Shown: positions 36,376 to 48,779 of the stretch, piece by piece
How positions within the stretch are numbered: position 1 is the first letter of the stretch
How the letters are laid out: each line of letters opens with the position of its first letter
From: Aplysia californica
Lineage: Eukaryota > Mollusca > Gastropoda > Aplysiida > Aplysiidae
Length of the DNA stretch: 64,000 bases
Direction: 5' to 3'
Assembly (NCBI RefSeq): GCF_000002075.1
Contig: NW_004797313.1
Span: forward strand, 851,043-915,042
The notes under the pieces: generated by a model
What the model was told of the DNA's origin: nothing
Database searches by the model: none
What the model saw: the letters and a program-made list of their open reading frames with translations, nothing else
Made by a program: the position numbers and the translations under genes

Positions 36376-37864
36376 AAGTAGTTATGGAGAACTACATGGT
36401 GTAGCTATTTTATCAAGTATCTCATGTGGTTTCTGTATCTCAACAAATCTAGGCTAAACTGATAACTAGGGTCGAAGCAGCTTAATCCCAAACGATTTAA
36501 ATTGTGTCGATGAACATTCACACAAAAGGTTACCTTCAGAGACAAGAGCCACTGGATACGTTTCCTGGTGACAGAGGGTCTTTTTGCACAGGACCTTTAA
36601 CTAATGTTTCATTGTGTATTGTTTCAGAAAGTTCAGTGCCACTATTCTAAACAAAAGCAGTTCTCCACTTTAATGGCATCATGTTTAAGTATGTTTTCTC
36701 AATTGCTTTAAGGGATCTGGCGATCGACACAAGGGAGACCCACCTCTGAAATAATGGAACCTAATAGTGTTGATAGGAACGTCACACCTATACCATTAAC
36801 AATTTTTCACAAGGCAGTTTTTCTTTTCCTTACTGACAAAAATCGAAAGGGATTAGAATATTCATTGTGGTCCATTGCCATGTGCGTACTTTCACAGTCA
36901 TGGTGCCACAGTATGGCTCTCTCACTTGTCCTTGACTAGTGTTTTCGGCGTTCTCACAACACTAACGAAATTCAGAATTCTCAGGAAATTCATCTGCAGC
37001 TGCTTTGCGCTCAATACGTAAGGCTGTGAAGTACGGAGTGTTTTAAAAAATAGTACCCATTTAAAGGTCAATTACTCGGTCATCCTTAGACTAACCCAGG
37101 CAGGTGACGGCTACTAATATTTCCAGAGATTGACCTTTACTGTCTATAAAATAAGCTCCAATACGCCACTGAGAATTTTGACTAACCCATCGCGTGTTGT
37201 TGGGTCTATTCTTTAGACGAACTGTTCAGCATTGAGTTTCAACCTCTTGATTGTTTGGGGTTTGTTTTTGTAGAATCTATCTGTGAATTAACCCTAAAGA
37301 TAATAATTTAAAGGCATGATGCGGGCGAAGGCCATGGTCAAATGACGTCATTTTTTAGTCTCCAATCGAAATTGGGCTGTTAACGGATTTGAGTACTTTG
37401 AAATGTCTACTTTCCCAAAATGAAGGTTTTATGTCCCTGTCAATAGCAGAACATGTTCAAAAACACTCACAAAGATGACACCCCTTTTCCTCTAAATGAA
37501 AAAAACGCAATTTTTTGCCGTAAAATGTCCTTTTTACGAAATGGGCATAAAGCTCTCCACACTCTCAGAAATCAAGCATGTTATACATCATTTTGAAGAT
37601 TGTGATCTCTAATTTCGCAAAATGGCGATTCAAAAGCAGTTCGGACTTGATCACTGATGTAAATAAGTTACAAGTAATATGACTGTTTCCGTTATTATTT
37701 AGCTGAGAATGATGTGTCGTCATGATATGTAACTAGATTACTGCGCTAGTGCATGTGCAGTTTAAAATATGTTTAACTAAGTTCAACTTCAAGTAAATCA
37801 ACATTTTGTGAATGAACTCCCCTTACAATGCATGACCACTTGAACATGCCAGAACTGGACAAAC
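36376..37864. other. No recognised feature
   Basis: About 1.5 kb with no coding or named repeat signal. Sequence near 37480-37640 has the 'ttacgaaatgggc' style seen in TTAA-type elements elsewhere in the window, but no ends were found. Confidence 0.35.
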
Positions 37865-39300
37865 ACCGAAGATGTCGGCGAAAGCCCCACTCTCATGGCG
37901 TCGAAATGAGGATTTTCCCCCCGCGTCATACGCCCTCAACGAGAGCTTTGATGCCCTAGCCTCAATTTATCAAGATTACCACAGCGTACTACCTCTCACG
38001 TCAATCGTGGAGATCTACAAAGTAAGCAAGATTAGAACCGTTATGACGTTGAGAGAATCAAGGGATAAGGAGATCAGTGGAAAACCTCCAGGTGTCAAAA
38101 CAGCCAGAGAGTGGAAAGCAGAAGTTGCAGCTGACGAGATCATCTCTGCATTGGAGCATGGCGACATAGTCGGTCCAGCACAACCTGGCAGATTAGGGCT
38201 AGGTAATGGCGACTTTAGACCTTTCAGGAAAATGTCTCAGCGAGACAGAAGAAAAGCTGCAACAAGACATATGCAAAAGATGGAGGCAGAGAGGCGAGAA
38301 ATTCCTCTCATCCAGTGTAGCCAGCAAAGACAAATGACCAGACGGGAAGAGCATGTAGTCGAAAGAAAAGTCGGTTGGAGTGACATCTGGAAGTGGAATA
38401 CATCCAGGCTTAGTTTTCTTCTCCGGTCTACGTATGATGTTCTGCCTTCACTGGTGAAATTTGTCACATGGAAGGTACAGGAGGACAACAAGTGTAGATG
38501 CGGTAAACTAGGAACCATGAAGCATATTTTGTCAAACTGCACCTGGTTCTTAACAGGTACACCTGGAGGCACAATTAGGTGCTGAAAGTGCTCACCACAA
38601 TGGCGACAAAACAGGTCGAAGAAGGAAAATACGCCCCCAAGCTACAGAAGCATGGACTCACCAGGATTGCGTTCGTTCCGCAAGGAAGCAAGGTTACCAA
38701 CAGACAGAAAGCGAACGAAGTCATGGAAGACCAGAGCGGAGGCACATGGGAGGTCGCCGCTGACCTAAAGGATTTTGGGAGATTCTTCCCCATCCCAACT
38801 ACGAAAAAGCCAGACTTGGTGTTATGGGAGGAAAAAGATAAAGAGGTGCACTTGGTAGAGCTCACGAGGACAATATCTATGCTGCACATGAGCGGAAAGA
38901 AAACCGTTACGAGGCACTCGTCGAACAATGTGAGGAGGCAGGATGGAAAGCAACCCATTTTCGGGTAGAGGTAGGATGCAGAGGTTTCGTAGCAACTAGC
39001 GCCCGTAAGTGGATGAGAGTGGCAGGACTTACTGCAAAGAAAAGCAACGAACTCACAAACTCCCATCAGGAGACAGCAGAGAAAGCCAGTAACTGGATCT
39101 GGTTGAAGCGAGAGGACACAGGCTGGAATGAATCCTTAAGTTGGCAGCAGAGGAAAACAGTCGAACTAGCATGGAGATCTCACATCGGTGAGGGGGCTCG
39201 GTGCGTCAGAAAAGCTGTAGAGAGGAAGAGCCCAAAACAGCGACGCATTCTCTCCTGATGATCTCCATGCTAGAGTTCGGGATACGGAGCGTTAGTTCGG
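37865..39300 (+). mobile_element. 3' end of an R2/NeSL-type LINE with restriction-like endonuclease
   Basis: Three plus-strand blocks run in order. 37872-38585 includes GWSDIWKWNTSRLSFLLRST, then DNKCRCGKLGTMKHILSNC, the C-x-C...H...C cysteine-histidine motif found before the endonuclease. 38579-38968 holds a PD-(D/E)xK-like core in TKKPDLVLWEEKDKEVHLVE. 38940-39258 continues with a VEVGCRGFVA block and ASNWIWLKRE. Together these are the C-terminus of site-specific-type LINEs (R2, NeSL, HERO). The blocks are offset by frame changes and the RT upstream is missing. A 3' untranslated stretch ends near AATAAAATATTG (39340). Confidence 0.8.
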
Positions 39301-39344
39301 CTGTGAGCAGTGCATACGGCTGTTTAGACTACGTATCGTAATAA

Positions 39345-39680
39345 AATATTGTTTATCGCAAAGACAAAATTCTCCATTCACTGGGCATGCAATATATCGC
39401 TCTTCGATTAATATTGATACTCTTCAGTAAATGCGCAAAGACAATTTTACGTTTCTTTGATTTCGCACAATTTTGCCAAGCCTGATTTTTTAAGGTCAAT
39501 TTTGAGTGACCATATCTTGGGTGTCTCTTAAAATAGATTAAATATTAATGTGTCAGATGATGAAAGATTGATTTAGCTTTAAATTGGTATGCTGCATGAG
39601 TGGGTAATGCAAGGCTTTAACACGATGACTGGGTGATTACATTTTCAAATTTCTTTTGGATGCAACTTACAGTAAGTTTT
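39345..39680. repeat. Solo terminal-repeat fragment of the long-TIR mariner at 46175
   Basis: Collinear with the right terminal repeat at about 47280-47535 plus 48783-48834, and inverted relative to 46175-46515. Shared words include ATTTCGCACAATT, GAGTGACCATATC and TTTAAATTGGTATGCTGC. It has no Harbinger-like insert, so it shows the empty state of that site. Confidence 0.72.
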
Positions 39681-39689
39681 GGGCGTCAA

Positions 39690-40250
39690 AACTTTAAGGG
39701 CTTTTTTCTCAAAATGGGTTCTTTCAAAGGAGGGTGGGAACGCAAAAAATCTATCGTTCGAAAAATTGTTAAGATATCTTCATAATTTTTGGTATACTGA
39801 TAGATGAAACATTATTCTAGTGTAATATGTAGTGACGCTTTAAAAATCTTGAATAAATGATTTTATTATAAATGTAATCCGTTGTTATCATCTGAGATTT
39901 TTGTGGTCAAAATATTTCCCTAGTTTGGACCTCGATTCTTAAAAAAGTGTTTCTTCCTACATCAAAATGCCAAATTCATCCACTAAAACAGCCACAGAAG
40001 GCTGCAAAACTACTTGTTATAATATTTTAAAATCATTTATAACCTTATGATAGATTTTTTAGAATTGTGTATATTTTCTATATATGACATTCCAATATGG
40101 CAGACGTTACCATAGCAACACAAAAGAATTTTCAAAATGTTACTTCATAACCTAATTCTCCACTCTATCTATATTGATGCTACCACATTTGTAAGCTTGG
40201 GTTCTTCTTCTTAACGAATTTCAAAATTTCCCTCGCATCATGCCTATAGG
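39690..40250. repeat. Possible TTAA-type (Kolobok-like) element remnant
   Basis: It begins at TTAAGGGCTTTTTTCTCAAA (39694) and contains ATATGGCAGACGTTACCATA near 40095, a motif also found in the element at 58519-59230. A matching right end was not found. Confidence 0.4.
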
Positions 40251-40299
40251 GCTCAAGTTTGGGGGAATCTGGTGACCATTGATTTGTAAACCTTCCGTT

Positions 40300-42260
40300 C
40301 ATTTTCCTTTTTCATCCTCTGTTGCCGTTAAGTGTCGAGAGGAGATGCAGTTTTATGGTTTCAGTTACGATATGTTTTCTCAAGGTTTCCTTGACTCCCT
40401 CTATCCACCCTTTGCCTGGCCTTCCTCTTCCTTTATAGCCTGAGTGCTTGGTGTTGTAAGCTCTCGAGGCTGGCTGGCCAGGTGATATACGTAACAGGTG
40501 GCCAAACCAATTTATTCTCTGTCTTTCTAAATAATGCAGGCAGGACTCAGTGCCGATAGCTGCTCTTGCTTCTTCATTTCTCTTGTGATGTTTAGGGTTT
40601 TGCGGAGATATTTTATTCCGCATGCAGTGATTGTGCTTTCATGAGTTATACTTAATGTCCAGGTATGACATAAGTAGCATAATGTTGGTATAAATATTGA
40701 GGTGATAAGCTGTCTCTTTGTGTCCATGGAGATGTTCGGATGAAATAGGAGGGATGCGAGCCGGTAGGTGACAGCGTTAGCTTTTTGAGTTAGCATTTCT
40801 ATTTCTCTGTTTATGGACCCATTTCCAAAAAAATTGCTGCAAAGATTTAAACTCCTTCGCCTGTTTCAGTTGTTTACTATTGTTCAGGGGACGACGGTTT
40901 CGGCTCACTTTGAAAAGTTCTGGGGGGGTTTTATGTGCTAATTTTCATGTTAAATTTCTCGCAGCTGTTGTTCAGTTCGATAGAGTGATTTTGGAGGCTT
41001 TGCTGGTTTGGATGATGCGTCATTGTGTCCGTATATATATTAAAAACAGGAAGGGGGATAGAACTCATCCCTGTCGTAATCCAAATCTTATTTTGAACCA
41101 ATCTGTATTACCTTCCTTCGTTCTTACTGAGCTCTGATATTATCTAACATTAGTCCTCTGACGCCGTACTTTTTGAGCGTCTTCCAGGGTTTTGCATGGT
41201 TTACTGTTCTTATATCTTTGCGTATATTTTCCCTGCGTGACTTAACAAGGAGATGCCTCTGTATGTGATGCAGTCTCGTTTGTTTCCTTTCTGTTTCCAT
41301 AATGGGACTACTATGGCTTTCTGCCTGTCTTCTGGGTATTTCCTTTGCTCCCAGGCTCTATTGAAAATTCGCCTCAGCCACACTAAACCGGTGTTTCCAC
41401 AAGCTCTTATGGCTTCCACTGTGATGTCATCTGGTCCTGGAGCTTTGTTCTTTGGGCTGGTTTTGAGTGCCTTATCGACTTCACTGGGAAGTATAGGTGG
41501 TTCTGTTTGCTCTCCATATAATGGTTGGAACTTTTCTTGATGTCAGTGGCAAGTGTCTGGGTTGAGTAGTTCTTGTCGGGTTGTATGGGTATTCCCTTAC
41601 CCGCATGAAGTTCACACTTTTATAAAAACTCTTTAGGGTTTTCCTGGCAGATTTTAATCCAGTTTCTCGCAGTATAGTTTTCATGCATTTTCTTTAGCAG
41701 TTTTGATAATTCTTTTGGTCTCTCTTCCCGCTTTTCTGTATTCTATATAGTCCTCTTCGGCCTTTGACTTCTGCCATTTCTTGAATATCTTCTTTTTCAT
41801 TTTAATCGCTTCTTTCGTTTCATCATTCCACCAGCATGTTGTTCTGCATTTGTTTCCGCCTATTCGTTTGGTGCCACAACTGTTTTCAGTATTTCTGACA
41901 GGGTATTTTTCAATATTTGCCTTTCGTCTTCTACGTCTTTGGTCTCAGATGTCATCCTCGGTTGAATTCTTGATGTCTGGTTCTTCCAACTTCCATTGTT
42001 TGCTTTACATTGCTGGCTGTGAGAGTAAGTATCACAGGTCTGTGGTCCGTGGCGAACCGCTCTCGCATCTTTGGCTGTAAACGTTCGGCCTATAAATAAA
42101 GCGTTCCCAAAACCTTTCTTACAACCACGCAAGGGCCACTCTAGATTATATTTGGGTGTGGCCCCATCCCACTGGAACCAAGTCTCTACAACATACCACT
42201 TTCTCCTCCAAAGCTTTCCCAGCACGGTCAGATATTCCATCTGATGTGACTGTTGTAGTT
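40300..42260 (-). mobile_element. RTE-like LINE (APE and RT), fragmentary
   Basis: Minus-strand pieces in order: the end of an APE endonuclease at about 42070-42000 (TDHRPVILTLTASN), a basic linker, and an RT beginning at 41480-41210. That RT shows NKAPGPDDITVEAIRACGNT, WEQRKYPEDRQKAIVVPLWK and YRGISLLSHAGKI. The C-terminal part is at 40796-40312 (DTKRQLITSIFIPTLCYLCH, then RINWFGHLLRI, and GRGRPGKGWIEGVKETLRK). The RT catalytic region between 41200 and 40800 is mostly deleted. It lies sense to the globin gene. Confidence 0.8.
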
Positions 42261-43381
42261 TTACCGTCCTTGTCCTTATACTAGAATGGGCGGATCACAT
42301 GTGGCTCTCAACGTTTCGAAGAAGTGAAGTTTTGCGTTTTACCCAAATTTGGATGAAACTTTTTAAGCTTCATATTTCACAGAAGAGTTGACGGATTTTT
42401 TTTTTCATATATATATATATTTGATAAAAATTTACAAACCTGCGGAAAATTGCAAGTTTTTTCATTTTGATTATTTTGACGAGAGCCTGATTCCACCACG
42501 CTGCCTCGCATATATGCAACCTTTATGTCCCTCTGGTTGAAATTTATTATTTTTAAGTTTAGTGCCTTGATTTTTGCCCTTTAAGTGGGTCCTGTTTTTT
42601 AGACATCCTGTATTACTTTTTGGTCTAATAAATTGCACATTAATGGTTAGCTTATCAACACGCCAGAACTGCTTGCCATAAAGAGGAAACATTGACTTTA
42701 CTTTATATTTTGTTACATCAATGTTCCATCGCAGCTTTTCCTTACTTTTCGGGCGGCCACATTAAACATCTGGAGTAGTACAGCTCCCAGTGCAGCATAC
42801 TTCTATTTGAAGTATTTTGTGAACTGACGATAATATTGGTAGTTAAAGTAGCTTTCTTGCCTTACCATGGTTCCGTCCCGAAAAGTTAAGACCGTGTTAC
42901 ATCTTACAATGCTTATACTATCTTACAACGATATGATAATCTTCAATCACTTTCGATTGTGACGTGTTGCACCTGGAGTCCTAATTATCAAAGAACCAGC
43001 AGGTCCTACCTGAAGGCCAACATCCTCCAACAAGGTATCTAATACATGGGTGGTGGTTGAACTTCACGGATTTAGGACTACAAACTTTTGAATTAATTTT
43101 TAAAGACATTATCTTTTTAAAATTTGCCCCTCTATAGATATCAGGCACATAATGGAAAGGGAGGGGGTGACGCTACATAACTAACTATTACAAACGTTCC
43201 AAAGTATTTTCGGCACTGCCATTGAGTTTAATTCCACAAATAAGTGCCTTCAAGCAGTGGCCTCAAACTTTCATTCGAGTGTCTTTCTCTTCGCTCAGAT
43301 TTGTAAAACATTTGTTTATGTATCTTGTGAGCTTCGTATAGTTTTTCTTATTGTAAGTTGTAACAGCCTATACATACTTAC
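42261..43381. other. No recognised feature; 5' part of globin intron 1
   Basis: About 1.1 kb next to the exon 1 donor without coding or repeat signal that I can name. Confidence 0.45.
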
Positions 43382-43599
43382 CTGACAAACATATCCACCC
43401 CTGTGTCCTCCATTTTTCTCTTAATCCCTTTCCAAGACTGCTTAAGTGAGAAGATTTGTTTTTGTGTAAATCCCAAACTGTCCTGGTAGACAGGAAAGTT
43501 GCTAAAATATGAAGAAGAGCTGATGTTCTGATCCCCGTTTACATCGACAGCCATCGTCGTGTCACTGGAAGTCTCCGGTTTGCTTTGAAGGCAACCCAT
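43382..43599 (-). CDS. Globin (globin X-like), exon 1 with N-terminal Met-Gly-Cys
   Basis: First coding exon of the globin gene, minus strand. I place the start at 43599, where the protein reads MGCLQSKPETSSDTT. Gly2 and Cys3 fit N-myristoylation and palmitoylation, the membrane-anchor signature known from globin X. An in-frame Met upstream exists, but the globin-like context favours MGC. A Ser/Asn-rich linker follows, then helices A and B: FTQKQIFSLKQSWKGIKRK and DTGVDMFVR. The exon ends inside the Arg codon (B12.2) at a CAG/GTAAG donor, and 218 coding bases leave phase 2, which exon 2 completes exactly. It presumably produces a membrane-attached heme protein; whether it acts in respiration, redox or nitrite chemistry cannot be told. 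Confidence 0.86.
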
Positions 43600-43818
43600 T
43601 CTCCAAAATGGAGAAGTGAAATTTCCTCCGATGTTCTTCGTGAAAGACAATAAAGAGCTTAAAACTTGGTACAATTAGTTCTGTCACAGTTTTGCCCTAG
43701 TCTTGTGGGTTATAGGCCTAAGGAAAAGCTAACATACAAGTGACCTATATTTTAAAGGTAAAACACAGGTAAAGGTTTGAGTGTCTAATCATGTATTAAT
43801 TTCATCCCAAGCTTGTGT

Positions 43819-43875
<57 letters not shown>

Positions 43876-44529
43876 CTTCAAAGTTGTAAAGTACTTGATT
43901 GTAGGCCTACGCTTTTATCCTTGATGAAAGTGTACACTTTGAAACGTTCTAGCATTTCCTTTAGTTAACTTAACACCTTAACCTGAAAGCCTCCCTTTTC
44001 TCTAACATTAAAATAATTTGAACCAAACACTTACACTATGTCTGATTAGTGAAAAATACGTCTAGGCCTATCACTCACGTTTCTGGGCCTCACAAATATT
44101 TTTGAACACAGCAAAACTCAATGTGATTTTGAAAAAAAAACCGCTGGCATTATACGAACTGTTGAATTATCTGTGCAGACGTACGCTGAGCATAACAATA
44201 GAGGCAGGGTAAATTTTCCAAATTTCTGAATTTTCAGTGATGACTAGGATTTCCTTTGCTTAACACCCCCCCCCCCCCCCCCCCCGCACAAAAAAAAAAA
44301 AACCGCCGCCTACTCAATCAAGCCCTGATTTTCAGCCGGTTGTCATGGAGGTTGACAGTAACGTGACAGATCGGAACGTCTTCATCGCAAGCTGCCAGAT
44401 AAGAAAAAGGAATTTGTAACTACTAAAAAAAAAAAAGCAATCGCTTTTTTCAGACGAGTAAACGGTAGGTAGCATTTCTTGTCGTTGCTTGTCTAAGTAT
44501 CAGTGGCACAAAAAATTCATTTTTTATGG
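43600..44529. other. Upstream of the globin start; (GT)n and poly-C, no promoter element identified
   Basis: Contains a GT microsatellite at 43813-43874 and a 20-base C run at 44266-44285. I see no clear TATA box or initiator that I would defend, and the 5' untranslated region was not delimited. Confidence 0.5.
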
Positions 44530-45036
44530 AAAGTGTTTTACGGCAATCGCAACTGCATAAGGTCACAAGAGCGCACGAGACACATTAAACTTTTTCAGTT
44601 GGTAGAAAATTTTGAATTTTGCACGGGTGGCGGCCGAAGCCTACTCTTATCGATTTTGGACCAAGGGATCTTTAACGAGCGCAACTTGCACACGGACCCT
44701 CCGAGATTTTTCGCCCTTGTCCAAGAAGGCTAGGTGGAGATCTTTCCTACCGGAAGATCAGAGGTGTGGCTGAAAGACAGCAGTAAGAAGGAGCCAAGGA
44801 GAAGCAGTAGAAAGGCAGCAGAAAAGAGTCCGGAGCCAAGTGGAGGGGGCAAAGGGGGTGAGGGGGTGGGGGAAGAAAATGGAGACGAAAGCAGACGACA
44901 GAATATTGGAAGAGAGCAGGAAAGGGGGTGAAAGACAATTTTAGAGAAAAAGAAATTTCCGTCGCAACCTGGATTCGAACTCGGGACCTTTGAATGAGAG
45001 GCGAACACCTTAACCTCTATGCCACGAGAGCCCCCA
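44530..45036 (-). repeat. Full-length tRNA-derived SINE, about 500 bp
   Basis: On the minus strand the head (45036-44960) has an A box in TGGCATAGAGGTTAAGG and a B box in GAGTTCGAATCC. A long pyrimidine-rich body and a block CGTTAAAGATCCCTTGGTCC follow. The 3' end is GACCTTATGCAGTTGCGATT. The anticodon arm does not pair properly, so this is a SINE rather than a tRNA gene. The tail is shared with copies at 30428, 33414 and 49994. Part of the body recurs at 52345-52397. Confidence 0.8.
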
Positions 45037-46174
45037 ATATATCTCTATGACGTATGAGTATCATGAAGTTTGAAAAGCAATAGGAATGAATCCCATCGAC
45101 ATTTTCTAAGTTCGTGGCGTACAGCCTTATCCTCCACATAGCTCTGATCTTTCTCCAATAGACTCATTTTGGGGGCCCCTACGCACTAGGAAATATACTC
45201 AGAGAAGACGAATCGTATTCAGTGCTTTTGATCCAGTGTGAGTGGACAGACATCGTATTGCATGATGAGGCACAAGTTAAAGACTGACGTTCACAATACA
45301 CAAACAGTTACAAGCCCCAGCCTGTTAAACAATAAAATAATGAGAGCGACCGTTTCGCAGTAGGCCTATATACAAGTAAGCGTATAGCTCCTACCAGGGC
45401 ATATTTCTTTTACGCCTCTGCATCGACAGGTTTTACGACATGTGGTTTCAAATTGCTCGGTTTGAACAGAAAATGCCCCGTGATATTCACAAAATCATAC
45501 TTTAAGTTTAAATCCACTCATTGTCGGAGTAGTTTAAACCTTTTTACATGCACAAATGTTTGATCTGTTTATGAGTCCATATTTGAAGGCAATTTAATGA
45601 ATTAAAAAACTACCTTAGCGAAGGTTAGCTTTCAAAGTCACTCCCCACAGCCCAGTTGTAGCTATATTAACCGTATCATCATTATATAAACTAGCTGGGT
45701 CCCCTTTCGATGAAAGGAATGATCGGTGCATTAACATCAACTGAAAGTTAGTGGCCGACTATATTTACACTCTACTGGAATGGAACAATAAATATTGAGA
45801 AAAAAGTGACACACGACGTGTTTCCAAGTTACCTAATATATAATAGACGTATAGATAGATAATACGATTATTATTATCCGCACTTCTGTTCTTGCGAACT
45901 ACTCACAAACACGAAGAAAGCAATATGAAACGGAAGTAGTCGCCAGTAAAATAAGAAATGGCTAAGGGCAGAGTGAAAACATCTGAGAGCTTCGATTTAC
46001 AGGAAAAACCATAAAACCTGAAAAATCAAAAGGTAGTTTCCGAACTTTGAAAATATGCCCACGTAACCCTTTCGGGCAATTCTTGCCTGAATCATATTTT
46101 TGTAGAGTTTATGGGCACCTGTGTAAAAGGTTTTTACTGACCCCACAAACGGGCTTAGCTCCATTTTAATAAGA
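45037..46174. other. No recognised feature
   Basis: About 1.1 kb of AT-rich sequence without a supported gene or repeat. Confidence 0.45.
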
Positions 46175-47538
46175 CATCGTGGCGTCCAAAAGAAACGTGT
46201 AAATGTATACACCAAATCATCATGTTAAAGCCTCGCATTACCTACTAATGCAGCCTACCAATTTAAAGCTAAATAAATTCTGAATCATCTGACACATTTA
46301 AAACTGGTATATGATAGGGGACACAAGGGATATAGCCATTCAAAAATTTTAAAATCAGGCTTGGCAAATTTTTGCGAAATCGAAGAATCGTTAAATTGTT
46401 TTCGCGCGTGTATTGGGGAGTAAAAATATTGAAAGAAAGATCATACATTACATATACAATGAGTGGAGAATTTTGTATTGCAATAAACAACATTCTTTTC
46501 TGACATTTTGTCTCGATAGTTTAAAACAAAACGGAAAACAGAGCAATCATAAATACCATGGGAAACTTGGGCTTAACATTAAATGTGCTCATTATCATTT
46601 TGCTTAGAAGCCATTAGTTTTGTGTAGTGCACTAACCATTTGGGCATCGACTCTATTTAATTTTGGACATCTTCCTAAATGTCACAGTGTTGCAAACAAA
46701 GGGTCCGAATCTGGAGTAAAGTCGCGTTTCTTCAGCTGCTGTTTCATGGTACTTCACTCTTCACATACCCGTAGGATTCACAACGGGGCTGTATTTTAAT
46801 GGTGACAGCTCCAACGTTGATTTAATTTGGGTTTCTAAACATTATCTACTGGTATTGGTCCTGTGAGAACGTTCTTTGCTGTACATGGATATATCTACTT
46901 GAATGACACCATGACGAAAATAAGGGTAAGACATGGCGTTCTAACTCAAGCGCGATGTAGTCCACTAAACCAGGCCGTCCAGTAATCCTCATGACAGCGG
47001 TTCTGTTCATTCCACCCCAGACCACCCCAGACCACCCAAAACCATGGTAGTCTCGTTGCCTATGTTTCTAACTGACAGATGATTATGTTCAAAATCTAAT
47101 TAACACAGTCCATGTGAAAAAATATTTCGTACTCAACACGAAACCATTTGTTCCTATACAAAAACAAAATTAACACTAATGATCACATGTTATGTTAAGT
47201 TTTGTATGGTATTTTTGTAACTTCTCTGTTCTCCAATATCTCATTGAAAATATCACCAGAACATGCTGTTCATTGCTGAGACCATTATATTCTCTTTTCA
47301 TTTGATATTCAATAAATGTCCATTCCACAAATGTTCATGAACTTCAATATACACCCGATCACACTTTTGCATTTCTTTAATTTCGCACAATTATGAAAAG
47401 CCTGATTAGTTTAGTTCAATTTTGAGTGACCATATCTCGGGGGTCTCTTAACATAGATGAAATGTCAATGTGTCAGATTATACAAAATCTATTTAGCTTT
47501 AAATTGGTATGCTGCTGTAGCGGGTAAGTGCAATCTTA

Positions 47539-48498
47539 TAGGGGGTGCCCACATACGCGATCGGGTCGGGTCGGGACGGGTCGGGCCCATCGGATAGCCA
47601 AATTGAGGGCGCAAAGCGGCCATCGTGGCACAAACCGATCGACGCGATCGGTGACCTACAAAAACAAACGCATTTGTGGCCTCGATTCGACTCATTTTGG
47701 AAGGAAATTTGCATCTTTAAGTACATTTTTGCTTCTTCATTGCACTTTACATGATCAATAAAGTTGTATCTCATTATAATATGTTGTACAATAGCAGATT
47801 TGGGCTGAAAAACAGCAGAAAAAATGAAATCAAAGCACTTGACCTAGATCTAGATCTAGATTATTTCGTTCTCATGATGGCTAAAAATAGGCCGTGTTAG
47901 ACCAAGAATCTAGCTATGGACGTGTCTAGATTTACGTTCTCTAATGTTTAGTGCTTCCAATTTTTAGTTTTCTCCGGACCTTATCTACAGGTCCACTAGA
48001 TCTAGGCCTAGATTCTAGATCTACATCTCGATTTATTATGTCGCTTTGCCTTTCCTGAAACAGTGCTGTAAATATGAAGCTTAATCTACCCTTCGCTGAT
48101 GAAAGTTCTGATGGCCGAGTGAACAGTGTGACTGCGTTTGAAACGAAAAATATTATTTTGTGAGCGTGGGTTCGAATCCCAGTCCCAGCCTTTTTCCACC
48201 CCTTTCTTCTCATCCTCCCAACTTACCAACAATTTTTCCCATAATTATAATTTATTGCTTTTTAGCTTTTTCAAATGGTAAATAAAACGTCAGTGCTGTC
48301 TGTTGTCCTAGTAATCACAACACACTGGGCTAAAAATAGGTTTAGCTGGTCTGATGTCGGTGGACGCGGATCTTTTTAAGTCGCTTCTACACCGTGCAAA
48401 AACTTCGTACATTAGCCTGGCCTGGAAATGGCCTTATTTTAGTGGACACGTAGACTATAGCAAGTTAGCAAGCAAGCAAGCACTCACAAACACACATA

Positions 48499-48547
<49 letters not shown>

Positions 48548-48779
48548 ACAGTCCAAGAGTACGGCAGGCATATTTTATGTATTCATGGGTCAAAGGTCTT
48601 GCCAACCGTAGCCCGGGTTTACGCCCTCTGTGTAGTCGCATGTAGGTTAAAGGTTTCTCTACTTTAACTTCCAGGTCGTCGAGTACAATCGCGGCGGGGC
48701 TGTAGTGTGCACTGAAACCCCGACCCGATAGGCCCGACCAGACCTGACCCGACCCGAACGCGTATGTGGGCACCCCCTA
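47539..48779. mobile_element. PIF/Harbinger-like non-autonomous element with TTA target duplication
   Basis: Both ends begin TAGGGGGTGCCCACATACGC and continue as imperfect GGGTCGGGTC-rich inverted repeats for about 50 bp. They are flanked by TTA (47536-47538 and 48780-48782), the TWA-type duplication of PIF/Harbinger. The 1241-bp body has no transposase. It contains AGATCTAGATCT clusters, a tRNA-like SINE head (48112-48190) and a CA repeat (48490-48550). Two homologous sites without the insert (39610-39640 and the element's own left repeat near 46225) show the empty state. Confidence 0.78.
48112..48190 (+). repeat. tRNA(Leu/Ser)-like SINE head inside the Harbinger-like element
   Basis: TGATGGCCGAGTGAACAGTG (A box) and GTGGGTTCGAATCCCAGTCC (B box) are about 55 bp apart, as in a tRNA with a long variable arm. 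The same head recurs inverted at about 50575-50665. The middle is mutated between the two, so it is not a constrained tRNA. Confidence 0.7.

Larger units (their letters stand above)
13820..43381 (-). other. Globin intron 1, about 29.6 kb, packed with mobile elements
   Basis: The interval runs between the exon 1 donor (CAG then GTAAG, reading 43382 to 43377) and the exon 2 acceptor (CAACAG then GCTTTTC at 13819). It is a phase 2 intron. No other host exon was recognised in it. Its content is at least eight LINE pieces, four Tc1-like copies, one hAT, several SINEs and many microsatellites. Confidence 0.8.

Noticed and set aside
37872-38585. 237-codon frame as a novel host protein
   Set aside because: The downstream C-x-C...H...C motif and PD-(D/E)xK-like block identify it as the end of an R2/NeSL-type LINE.
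44730-45008. Pro/Ser-rich open frame of 92 codons on the minus strand
   Set aside because: Lies wholly inside the pyrimidine-rich body of a SINE.
44960-45036. Possible tRNA gene on the minus strand
   Set aside because: A and B boxes are good but the anticodon stem does not pair and the SINE body continues downstream.
48112-48190. Possible tRNA(Leu/Ser) gene
   Set aside because: A second, inverted copy at 50575-50665 differs freely in the middle, and both are embedded in a mobile element.
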